The notes under the pieces are model-generated. The model saw only the letters and a program-made list of their open reading frames with translations, was not told where the DNA came from and made no database searches. Positions 48,293-60,400 of a stretch of 64,000 bases of DNA are shown piece after piece. The position numbers and the translations under genes were made by a program. The stretch's first letter is position 1; every line of letters begins with the position of its first letter. Source of the stretch: Caprella mutica (taxonomy: Eukaryota; Arthropoda; Malacostraca; Amphipoda; Caprellidae); the NCBI GenBank assembly GCA_947561585.1, contig CANNZV010000506.1, forward strand, positions 248,001 through 312,000, in the 5' to 3' direction.

Positions 48293-50857
48293 AGAGTAGA
48301 AGTTGCTATGGTGATAATATTTATAATTCAATATTATCCTATTTATCCTATAATAATCTTTACTCGATATATTTATTTTATTTTATTAATTTCATTATTT
48401 ATATCTTCAATTCCGAATTTTTCAGTAAATTTCATTTTATTACATCATAATAATGAGCTTTTTATTCTCTTCATATTTTAATAAGAGTCATGAGTCATCA
48501 TTAGAATCATTACTCATTTCATTATGAATCACAACAAAGATTCCTGTGTCCATTGTTCACTTTGATTTATTATAACAGTTATCCCTATGTGCTTCATTTT
48601 GCTAGGGCCATTCTCTTCGAAAACTGAATTACACTCGACATTCGGACATTTATTTCATATGTTTTATTGCACACTTCCTGCATATGCTAGCAAAGGAATT
48701 GAAAATGTTATCTATGTATCTTCTTAATTCTCAGTTAGGCAGTTTATGTATTTTTTTATATTTCTTAATTATTTCATTATTATCTTCATTTATGTTAATA
48801 ATATTACATAAAATGAGTTAATTATTAACATTACATCATAATCAGGTTTTCTATTATGTATTTTCCTCCCTTTTCCATATCAATGTTATTATTTATTTTA
48901 ATATTATGAATTGTTTATTTGTTTCAATTTTGTTCATATGAACATCATTCAATGTTACTTTTAATTTAAATCTTAATTTCCATTCAATTGAATTATATAT
49001 TTGTTGAATTTTGTCCATAGCAAGTTAAGTTCCTCACTATTATTATGTAGATATACTCCAAAATACCTCTCTCTCGATATGCCCCACTCAGTACTCTTTT
49101 CCGTGTGTCCCCCAAAGAGTGTTGCCCCACAGGCCCCCATTGCTGTCCAAATCACAGTCACTGGGGCATTGTTTATAACTAAACATTTTAATACTCTATT
49201 AGAGGTTAAAATGCTCTTCATTAAACCAATTACAATTATAACGCTTTGTGAGATAAATGGAAGTAACCCTTTCCGTATTCACTATAAATTATTTTTTGAT
49301 ATATTATTTATACAATAAAAAACACATGCAAGATTTAAAATAGGATGTTTTGGGCAAGTACACCGTTATTTGATTGCATATTTTATATGAAAACTCAAGC
49401 AAAAGCAAAAATATGTTAAAGAATGTATACATATAAAATATTAAATGTATATTTAAAGCTATGTGATGCTATGGCAGTTTTCCTTTTTACAGCATATTAT
49501 AACTATCTGATATTAGGTAGTTATTCAGGGTAAACTTTAAACTAGTTCAATAGTTTCATTTAACTTCAGCTTTTACACGTCTTAGTTCAGTTTGTAGTTA
49601 GGAATAACTTCAGTTGTTGAATGTGAGCCTCAATCTCTAAGGCCATAAGGCTCATTTTTCCCTGCGTCTATCCATTCACAGTAGTCATAATTATGAACTT
49701 TTATTCCCATTGTACTGGGCCAAAGAAATGATATTCATAACACAGGGAGCAAAAATGTCATATCTTACTACTTCTAAAACCAGCGCTAGGAGATGTTTTC
49801 GTGTTCATTTGAGCAGTTTTATAGGCTGTAGTTATGATATGCAGTTCTTGAACGCTACGAAAACCTACTAAAATCTAATGGCCTGCACCACTGTACATAT
49901 TTTAGAACTATTGCAACTATCACCATATTGTTCTAAATTCTTCATATTTATCTAACGACTGAAAATAAAATATATTCAGATTTAAATTTCTGATGAAGAT
50001 CAATATTTTCATTTCGTAAAAGACAATCTAAATATGAACTCATTAATGATTTAATTTATTGTAATTAGCAGGTCTTTTGAAGGCGATTTGGGCAGTTAAG
50101 ACTTAAATCATTTGAATATTTCCTTTTAAGCTTAACGAATTGGCAGTTAAGTCTGGATTATTGTCATTAGTTCTTAGCTTCGGTGTAATCATTTTCCTCG
50201 CTTTAAATTATTGCCTCAGTTAAATAATGAAAAATGACTCAGAATTTAATTATTTGTTCTGAACTGTAATTACCCAGTTAGAGAAAAGTCGAAAATTGGC
50301 AGATTGTTTATTATTGTCCATTGCGATTAAAATTAACGACTTTTAAAATTAAAATATTGTACTTTTAAATAATATCATTGGGAGTGTCCGATGAAAGACG
50401 ATTTACTACTGTATGTGATTCAAATTGTTGATAAATTAGAATATAATTATCGTTAAATCGTTTATCATTTTTAAATAAAAGTTCTTTTTATCATCGTATT
50501 TAAAATGTCTGCATATCATAAACTATAATCACCAATCAACAACCAATCATTTTCTGTCTGAGTAAATAGAGTCATTTTTTTTATACACAATAAATGTGAG
50601 CGAGCAAATTAACTAAATAAGGTACATAAAATAGCAGCTGAATTACATTGTCTCTTCCATACTATATTATCATTATTACTAATTGAATATCTTCTTGATG
50701 TCTTGTTACCATTATATTCATAACCATTCATTATCCCTGTGTGCAATAACTGTCTGTGTATTTGTGTACTACACACCAATTCACACAGAACATCTTTTGT
50801 ATTACCATCTGCATCGCTAGTGAAGGAATAGGAAATAGAAACATGTTTTTGGTGCCT
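48293..50857. other. Mostly AT-rich intronic sequence
   Basis: 48300-49000 is very AT-rich. 49060-49170 is a small block of normal composition with open frames on both strands and no recognised motif. No gene is assigned. Confidence 0.45.
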
Positions 50858-51139
50858 CATGTCTCTATTAGATATGGTAACATGTCTCTACTAGATATGG
50901 TAACATGTCTCTATTAGATATGGTAACATGTCTCCACTAGATATGGTAACATGTCTCCACTAGATATGGTAACATGTCTCCACTAGATATGGTAACATGT
51001 CTCTACTAGATATGGTAACATGTCTCTACTAGATATGGTAACATGTCTCCACTAGATATGGTAACATGTCTCTACTAGATATGGTAACATGTCTCTACTA
51101 GATATGGTAACATGTCTCCACTAGATATGGTAACATGTT
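50858..51139. repeat. 23-bp minisatellite, about 12 copies
   Basis: Near-perfect CATGTCTCTACTAGATATGG plus TAA; the only common variants are TCCAC for TCTAC and one early TATTAG. There is very little divergence, so the array is young or homogenised. Confidence 0.97.
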
Positions 51140-51803
51140 ATTACATGCCACTGATTGTCACTCAGCTTATCATAATTATTTCTGGGAGGAAAAATAGCTA
51201 CAGTTAATATTTACCATTAACATAATATCAGTATTTATTATCTAGTAAAGAAATATCGAGTCTGTTTGTAAATATGGTATTAGTTCTTTAATTAGTTATT
51301 CATTAATATTTCTCTTAACAAATAGAATGAAAAATATTCGTTATTCTTATATTTTATGATTTAAAATGATTTTTTTATAAACATTTACAATTAAAGTGAA
51401 TATAGAATAGTAAACTCTATCTTATTTACGTGTTATAATGTTCACTATAAATATTTAACTATAAATTGTCTATTTTACGCTTCACAGAGTTTGTGTAGAT
51501 AAAACCTATAAACTTTGCCTGGCAAATTACAACAGTTCACTAACTCAATAACAAAGTTCGAAGAGACAAAGTAATTCTGTAAATATGCTGTGCCATCTTT
51601 CTCTCTGTGAATGTACCTGTGACGCATATGCATCTTAGAATGTTTTGCGCCATTTTGTATGAAAGTGCGACATTTCCAGCCTTCCTTCTTATGCTGCGCC
51701 CTGCCTTTTCATAGATACATTCCATGCGCCATTCTATTCTTCAATACCCACATGTGCCATTTATTTACATAAGAATCCCCATATGGTAAATTTTTTCAGG
51801 CTT
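51140..51803. other. Unique spacer between arrays
   Basis: AT-rich to 51540, then GCGCCATTTTGT-type strings that foreshadow the next array (GCGCCAT at 51650 and 51726). Confidence 0.5.
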
Positions 51804-52251
51804 TCCATTGCGCAATCTTTTTCCCATTGCGCCATCCTATTCCCATTGCGCCATCCTATTCCCATTGCGCCATCCTATTCCCATTGCGCCATCCTATTCC
51901 CTTTGCGCCATCTTATTCCCATTGCGCCATCCTATTCCCATTGCGCCATCCTATTCCCATTGCTCCATCCTATTCCCATTGCGCCATCCTATTCCCTTTG
52001 CGCCATCCTATTCCCATTGCGCCATCCTATTCTCATTGCGCCATCCTATTCCCATTGCGCCATCCTATTCTCATTGCGCCATCCTATTCCCATTGCGCCA
52101 TCCTATTCCTATTACACCATCCTATTCCCATTGCGCCATCCTATTCTCATTGCGCCATCCTATTCCCATTGCGCCATCCTATTCCCATTACGCCATCCTA
52201 TTCCCATTACGCCATCCTATTCACATTGCGCCATCTTATTCTCATTGCGCC
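51804..52251. repeat. 19-bp minisatellite, about 24 copies
   Basis: The unit is TTGCGCCATCCTATTCCCA with rare CTTTGCG, ATTACGCC and TTCTCAT variants. Because 19 is not a multiple of three, the same peptides (FPLRHPIPIAPSYSHCAI) appear in all three plus frames, which rules out a protein reading. Confidence 0.97.
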
Positions 52252-52890
52252 ATAAAATCCTCAAAAGCTAATTAAATAAAATGAGATATTTCAGGTAGGT
52301 TTTTTGAGGAGTTTTCTTAGGAGATTATCGAAGGCGATCTTCCTTAATTGGTGGAAGATGAAAATTCAATATCTATTCAGACTCGATTAGGGGCCGTTCC
52401 CCTGACTTTTTTTGTGGGAATATTACCCATTGGGGCACTGGAGGGTTAACTTCCCTTTCTATTCTTTGGGACTTTGTTGCAAGGCTTAGTGCTATTTAAT
52501 AGTTACACTGGTTAATAGATAGGTGTGATTGCTGTTGATTGAACAGGATTGATTGGTAATTTTGGGTGAATGTTTTCATATAAAAAATATTTTTTTAATT
52601 TAAAATAAAACGCTATTCTTCTATCAAAACGCTTTGTACTTATACTTATGTAAAATTAATATTTAATTTTTCATTTCATATATAAATCAATATCATAAAA
52701 CCTCATTTTAAAGCATCAAATCAATCATTGAGATACATTAACACTTTTGTATTTTGTTTCAATAAAAGTAATAAATAATAATAAATCAAATATTAGGAGT
52801 AAAAACCATAGAGTTTTTACCAAATTGCAACTTCGTAACACTCAATAAATTTACTCCCTTTACTTATATTCTTTTTCTTTCTTTTCACAG
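52252..52890. other. Intronic sequence ending in a strong pyrimidine tract
   Basis: It includes a small hairpin (AGGGGCCGTTCCCCT at about 52390). It ends with TTCTTTTTCTTTCTTTTCACAG (52869-52890 approximately), the best acceptor tract in the window. Confidence 0.45.
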
Positions 52891-52926
52891 GTAAGAAAAA
52901 CAGAAAAGCATCAATCATCTCAGTTG
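52891..52926 (+). CDS. Candidate 36-nt microexon or recursive-splice exon, low confidence
   Basis: An excellent acceptor (CTTTCTTTTCACAG) is followed at once by GTAAGA, a regenerated donor, and 36 bases later by GTAATG. Read as an exon in phase 1, it encodes GKKNRKASIISV without a stop and leaves in phase 1. This is compatible both with exon 1 (5507-5579) and with the candidate at 42180-42203. Read instead as a ratchet point, the GTAAGA at its start would be used as a donor and nothing would be retained. Both readings place it in the same plus-strand gene. No homologue of the peptide is recognised. Confidence 0.32.
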
Positions 52927-54200
52927 GTAATGTATTTAATATTAATATAATGTATTAGATAGTTAATATAAGGTTTACGAGATCAGATATTTACTTATAG
53001 ATATACGAAATATTATTTCACAAATTTGTATATATTTCAATAATTATTATATACTCTTAATTTCCTTATGTATTCCATTTCTCTCCCATTCCACTGTTTA
53101 ATTAATTACTCCTTAAAATTAGTTTTCATTTCTCCCTTTCATTAAAATACAGAGGTTAAAAATGTGCTAATTTCATCACCTCGTGAGATTAAAAACAATG
53201 AAATGTTCTGCATAAATTCCTGTCATATTTTACACTCTCTAATTTATCTAAAGTGTGAGAAGTGAGTTCTGTTGGAGTGAACTCTTATTTAGATTCTAAA
53301 TTCTCTGCCAAAAGACGTTTTTGCAAAATGTAGTCAATATTCATACTCTATGTTTATGTAATGTTTCAAACTATAAAATATTGTGATTTTAGATCAAAGA
53401 AGTAGCGAAAATAAAATATAGTGCAAGATATTTTTGGATGATTTTGGTACATCAGTTGTTTTAAACGTTTGAAGAAAATTTGAAATTTTTATAAAAATTT
53501 AATTGAAACAAATTTTCATTACAATTTTAAAATATTTTAAATCGAAATAAATTCATATATTTTAGAATCCAATTTTATACTATGTATATATATATATATT
53601 AACCAAAATATATGGTTAATTATTGAGGTATTCAATAACACTGAAAATAGAACGCGTTTAAATAATAATTTCATTCATATTTATATAGCTTACACGCAAG
53701 AAATATTTTAAATATGACACTCTATTAACAGTGTCCATATCTTTTTATTCCAACAAACTAACATACGTTCTATTTCTCTATTTGCAATTACAGTGGCTTA
53801 ATTAAGTAGTCCGAAGTTAGTAAGTTAGGTACCGAGCTGTCTACTGCACATTGCTATTCAATGCAAGCATATTATGATGTAGACAGCACCGAATGAATAG
53901 TTTAATTGAGAACATCATCGCAAATCCTAAACTTTACATATAAAGTCCGTCGCTATATAATAACCAAATAACTAGTATTGTCTCCGAAATTAATTGCCAA
54001 GACAATGGATTCATGGGGCATGAATTTATTGTATGTATTGTTCGATATTGAAAGTTAACAAGAAGATTCTATTAAAGCATCTGTGAGATAATTTGGTTCT
54101 AGAATCGTGATTCCTTTTCATGATGATGTTTATTAATGAGAAGTAATACTTGTAGATGATTCTGTGATTATTCCTAAAGTTTAAGCATGTACTCGAAGTG
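52927..54200. other. AT-rich intronic sequence
   Basis: (TA)n runs near 53583-53600 adjoin TTAACCAAAATATATGGTTAA, a small hairpin. No gene is seen. Confidence 0.5.
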
Positions 54201-57200
54201 TTTAACTATGCTTAGTGCAGTCCAGTGCATCCTAATGTTAATTTAATTAAGTTTAGTTAGTTAGTTGGAGAGTGTTCACTAAATCAAGCTCTGGGCCAAT
54301 CTCCCTTAGATCCGAATAATGGCTTCATTTGCAACAATAATTCTGGAATCTCCACCATCCCTCCTCCTCTCTCCCTTTCCAAGTAAATTTATCGTGAAAT
54401 CTAATTTGTTTGGAATCATAAGTCCAATTAACCGAGGGTTGAAAATATACCCGTGTTGTTCTGACAATCTGTTTGGATGTTCGGTTCAATGATTTTCAAT
54501 GGAAGTTGTGCGGATAAACTCATTTCATGGACTGACTTTGTGCGGATTATATTGTGTTCTGCTAAGCTACACACATTTATAAAAGATTCCTTTTTCTGGG
54601 AAAGCATTTCCTCTAACCGGAGATTACGAGACTATCTATTATCAGTCTTATATTATTTGATCTATTGAATTTGTTGGGTAAGCTCCCTTGTCAATAAGCT
54701 AAGGATCTTATGATATTCAGGACTCATGGTAGGATATAATCTCTCACCAAGGCGATATGGATATCCCGCAGCCTCTAACCATACGCATCAATCTACTATG
54801 CTCGACTGTCACATTTCCATATCATTAATATTTGAATGTAGGCAGGCAGTATAGGATACACATTCCTGTGTGACGGTCTAGATAGGCCCCGCCAAATCCA
54901 TGAATAATTGGACAGGGAAAGCCAGCAATGCGTTCGCTTCCCAACAATCATTCTGTCATTAGTAAACGACGGTAAGAGATAGACGCCCAGCTACCTAAAT
55001 TCTAACAATGTAGGATCTGTGAAAAATATCTGTGTATGCATATAAACTAACTCACAAAAGTAGCCATTCATTTCAACTGGTTCAGGAATTATAAATCCTT
55101 GCTCTTGCTAACGCTTGCTGCCTCTGATGAAACTCATAAATTTCACAAGCCCAATTTAATTCTTGAATGGGAGTACTTTGGCCATTCATACAAACCCCTC
55201 CATCAAAACAAACCTCAAAAGACAGCTTGCACAAAACACCTCCCTGTACATAAATTCCTCACTCCCCTAAAGTTTGTAGCGTACTTTCCATTTATCCAAA
55301 CCATTTCTCCGTAGCTTTTCATCAATCCCGACTGAAAGAACAGTTGGTACATGACACCTCTGAAGCCGCCAATTGGTTGGCTCTTGAAGTCGTATAAAGT
55401 GTAGTCTCAGCCATAAGGAATTCCAGTCCATTTCTCCGCTCTCACTTGCGTCTGTTTTGAAAACTATGAGGAGGGGACAAGTGTAAACAGAGTCATTTGG
55501 ATCAGGGGCCTCTGATATAGAATCTCAGTTAAAGGGGATCAAAGACTCTTTGATCGTTCACAGTGCTTAATGTAAATTACAATTCCTCTTATTCTCATGT
55601 TTACACAATATTCATATCGAAGATGAACATTATTTCTACACAATACGACCAGTACGTTATCTTATAATAACAGAATTGATGATATTGGTATTTGATTCTT
55701 ACAGTACATTGGCAAGGGTCGAAAAGGGTGATCACAGCGATAAGGAAAAAGTTATGGCGGACTTACATTTCCTTTGATAGATGCTCTGCCGATATTGGTT
55801 TAGGTTTGTGATAGTTTAATGGACTTCCATTAAAGTATCTCCCTTTGGAGCAATGGTTTGATCTGATCTTTGAAGGATGAGGTACTGTATTCGAGACCAT
55901 TTGGACTCACTATAGTGATGCTCATTTTTATATCAACTTTCTATGCAGTTTCAAATTCCTTCAAATATTAATATAATATATTATTCAAAAGGTTTGATTT
56001 ATCATATTTAGGCAAATGTATAACCGGTATTCTATTCTAAGACATTTTCTTGTTCTTGTATGCTAATATTATGAGTATTTTGGAGTGTTTCAGATATTTA
56101 CTCTGCATCTAATCATGAATACGAACCTTTAATGTCACCCGAGAGTTCAGTAAGGGAATAAAAAATCAATTACTGGCATATTGCATCCACTGCAAACACT
56201 AAAAATGCTATCATGATATCAAATAAATTTTCACGAGTTCCTCATCAGATATTGATTGAATAGGGAATTTTAGAGGCCAATTCCTTCCTAGTTTATTGGG
56301 TTCATTGATTTGGAACTCTGTAATCTCTTGAACTCTTGCATTCCTTTTTCAAAAGATATAAATGTTTGATGAGTAATTAACTTTTATTAATTGATCTTTT
56401 TTATATGAACTTTTGTTACTCTCAGTGTTCTATTGTTTTGATTTCTGTTTTCCGAAATCAGTAATCATTTAAATATGAATTTATGTAAATATTAATTTAA
56501 CTCAATTAATTTTGTCAGATATTATTTTTGGACATCCGAATTATATGAGTCTCTCATGCGAGTAAATAAGTGATTGATGGCAGAAATATCGTTGCATACA
56601 GTGGTGGCACTTGTCACCTTCTTGATAAGCAGATTAGGCATTCAGGGCACGATTACACTTTCCCAGAGTTCTCGAGATATACAGTCTTCTCCTTTTTTAG
56701 CCAATGTCGTGGAACTGTCGAATGTCTTTGTCAAGGAACTCTTAGAGCATCTCAATGTCACCACTTCTACAAATTACTCAGCAGTTTAGGACGAATTGAC
56801 AATTTTTAGTAGAGAATTGTAGTTCTCTTTGTCTGATTGCGTCAACGGTAGAATAGAGAAGTGATTGTTTCTTCCACTAGCAGTTCTTTAATTATATTGA
56901 CTTTATTTCTCCTGAAACCATCTACTGCTCAGTTAAATGTCATCTCTGGTTATTCAATATGAATTTATCGTGTATCACTACATGATTTTGAACGTATTGA
57001 TTAAGAGGGTTACCTGTTTTATTGAAACATATCTTGTACTCTAAACAGTCATTAACGTAAGACTGTTGACATATGCTGTTGTTGAATATGCAGCACTTCT
57101 ACTAATTGATTGCATGGTCAATTCACTGTTGTACAAATGCATTGGCAAGCAAGACCGAACTGTCATTTATCAATGACCACTATTCACATATCACTTCCCA

Positions 57201-60200
57201 TGCCTCCAGTGTGTACCTTTCCAATACATCAGTGAAGTGATACGTATTGACAGGCCTTAAATTCTCCTCTTGGTGAACACATTCCAATAAAACGGACATG
57301 TAAACATTTGCTTATGCTGTCGACAGCCCAAACTAATCACCTGGGCAACGCATGCCAACGGCTGAAGGTAAATTCAATTTCGACTAGGAGCTGTCGTCGA
57401 AGTAATTAATCTGAACTTGTCAGCATAATTTTGGGGTATTCAAGATTTAGAATGGCCGAAAAATAGAGTGGTTACTGAATTTAGTGAATGATAATGATTT
57501 ATAATAATGTTGTCAAATAAATGAAATGAGCATTTATGTTATTGGACGAATATAATAATTTCTATTAATTATTTTTGTTATACTTATCTAGAAAATTTGA
57601 TAAAGTTTTATTCATGATTTCAAAATGGCAATTAAAGTCTGATAAATTATTTCAGTAAAAATTTTCTTTTTTATTTGAAAGACACGTGAACTAACTTTTT
57701 TATGTCAAAAAATATTAATGTGAAAGTGGTTTTAACAACTTATAATATTCAATTGACATGAAATGTTTCTTCTTTAGAAAAAGCTTTTAAGCTTGTCTCA
57801 TGAATGCCATTTCTGAATATCTGAAGTACCCGAGAAGTTTTTATTTTGCTGTTTTCATTCGAAATAAGCATTTTGGAAAACGTTCCAAACTTATCGTCGT
57901 GGTTAATAAAGTCGCTCATCGGTGCACATTTAGCTCTTCAAATTTAAAGTGCCTCCAATAAAGTTTTTGAGAGACCAAGCAATTTGGTGGTGGTGGTGGT
58001 GTCTCTTTTCTTCTATACGAGGCTGCTGGTAGCCAAAGAATCATTACTCTTAAACTCCTATCAACGCTACTAAAGTCCTATCGCTGTAACGGCCCAAGAA
58101 CTTTCAGAAACTTGTCGAGGTGGCTGTGGTTTCTGTGCCCGGAGCAACTAAATCGTCTCCTTCCATAAAAGAGCTCAGGGAGAATAGTTCCCAGGACGGA
58201 ATTAATGAGAGATTTTCTGCGAGGCTGATGGAATGAACAAAAGAAAGTGAATTGTATTTCAAAATAAAATGACTACAAATACAATATTCTGATGGCTTTA
58301 AAGTGCATTTTAATATATTTATTTATATTGTATATATACATATATTTCTTCCATTATCCAAACCCTAATTTGCTGACTGAGAGTCATAAAATATATAACA
58401 TTAAAAATCGAAGACACATTGCAATGAAAATCAACTAAATAAAATAGGTTCAATATTCAATGACTATTTTTCTTGATTGGAAATTAAAAGATTGAAATTA
58501 AAAGAATGCAATCTTATCAACTGAAGACACAGATACACGTACAACCCTAGGCTCAGATGTTTTTTGCGATGTTTGTCTTCAAGATCTCTCAATTAATTCT
58601 GTTTGAAATGGAGGACTCTGTATTTGCGTCGATCCTCCGAGTAAATAAGAGTAAGAAAACACTGTCCGACACTCAGATCTACTGGCAACATGTTAGATAG
58701 ATGACACTGAGACCTGAAAACTTATTTAAAGCTCATCTCTGCAATCTGTCTTGATTCGAACAACAGCGCTTTTTTATTGTCTATCAATGTATTTAAAGCA
58801 TGAAGTCCAGAGATGACCAATAGCAGTATTTACTAGATAATGATGTATTTGGATCATTAAATGGATTCTGCAATGTTCTTATGTTTTGCAGTGTTTTCCT
58901 TGACATTGTCCCTAGGGAGGGTCGATACGTCATTTTCTCCCATACTTCATATCTGATAAAACTTCCATGACAGTCTACTTCTTCTTAGCTCTATTACCTT
59001 CTTAACAACTTTGAATTTATTTAAAATAATGAACATTATTAAAAAAATAAATACTCCTCCAATCAAGTTATTGTTCGCGGGAAAATAAACAGATTACGAT
59101 TTTTCCATAAACAATTTTCAATTGAAGTCAATTGAATTATAAAAGATAAAACCTTGCATGAGTCCGATAGTCCTAGCATTAATTAATTTCTATCTGCCGG
59201 CATAATTCGATTTGGTTTTAATTAATTATAAAGCACTTTAATCTGGCTCATCAATATTGACTGGTTCCAATATTGAATTATCATGTTCTACATCACACCA
59301 CTTGTACCTCTGTTATTCCAGAGGCTACGCCAGTATAATTAACGTATGGTCAAATATAATACTCACGGTCACTCCGCTAATATATATTATATAAATTAAA
59401 GTATATATAAATCGGAGATAAAACTCTTCGAATTTTTTCTCAATTCTAGATAGTTAATATATTGTTTTGGTCTCATGCTATTCATTTTAATTGCTCAATA
59501 AACAACATGTTTTTTTGCTTTTATGCTGACAAAATAGAATTGGTAAATGAAGTTATTCTGGAACTAGGAACTATAAGAGTTCTTTAAACTGCATCACGAA
59601 GGTGAAATTCTTTACAATCAGAGGGCGATCACTAGCTCTAACTTCTCTCCCTTCTCCCTACACATATAAAAAAGATCGCAGAGTTAATGTTCACGAACAA
59701 GTTTCAAGGTGTTACCGAGACTTTGGGGAAGTTTGGCGCTAGCACATTCGCGTAATCTGCCCAAATTCGTGGGATGTATGTGGTTGCCACCTCATAGAAA
59801 AAGATACCGCGAAGAAACTAAGGAGCAAAAACTTTCCCATCAAGCGTAATCGCCCACCGAATTTGTTGAAACCCTTGCTACGTATTTATATCCAAACTTA
59901 TAACCGATATAAAGACCGGATTTATTTCCATGATGGAGTTTTGGTTGTGTAAAAGAATACAAATTTTCAGATGCCATCTTATGGGAAAGTATTCTATTCA
60001 GACACTTTGTGCTTCAAAAAGTACAACTTGATTCCAAAATATAGTGGATATATTATTACTTATTTTTCTCGAAATCTCAAATAATAATTCCCATCTGCGA
60101 AGAAGGAGTTAATTATTTAATTCAATTTTACCTGCATTAATTATTGTACTTCATAATTAGTCAAGATTGCACAACCCTCTGATTACGGTTAGGTAGTCCC

Positions 60201-60400
60201 TCTGATTATACATCGATGCAATCTAATTGTCGGATGGATATGTGCATCTGTGCGTGCGGAATGGGAGAACTACCAATTTTCAGATTTAATTTGAGTTTAA
60301 CCCTATTATGAAGTAGTTGGTAGGCTAGTGTAGGAAGATTTTCAATCATCTTTCTTTGATAGCAAATTCAATCAAGATGCCTTGTCTGTTTCCTAACGAC
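54201..60400. other. Complex, array-free block without recognised genes
   Basis: This stretch is largely non-repetitive and moderately AT-rich, with the higher-complexity parts at 54280-55600, 56560-57430, 57780-58250 and 59580-60000. Two overlapping plus-strand frames at 56570-56809 and a frame at 55099-55314 show no domain and no paired splice sites that I can defend. A short (GGT)n run lies at 57985-58000 and a (TA)n run at 58320-58345. Confidence 0.45.

Noticed and set aside
47867..48331. 154-codon minus-strand proline/serine-rich frame
   Set aside because: The complement of a polypurine array; a low-complexity artefact without flanking gene structure.
48973..49318. Overlapping frames on both strands around a GC-richer patch (49060-49170)
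   Set aside because: Both strands are open over the same 110 bp and neither peptide matches a domain I know; probably chance in a low-stop composition.
51783..52275. Three overlapping 142-162 codon frames with FPLRHPIPIAPSYSHCAI repeats
   Set aside because: The 19-bp period cycles all frames through the same peptides; there is no preference for one frame and no signal outside the array.
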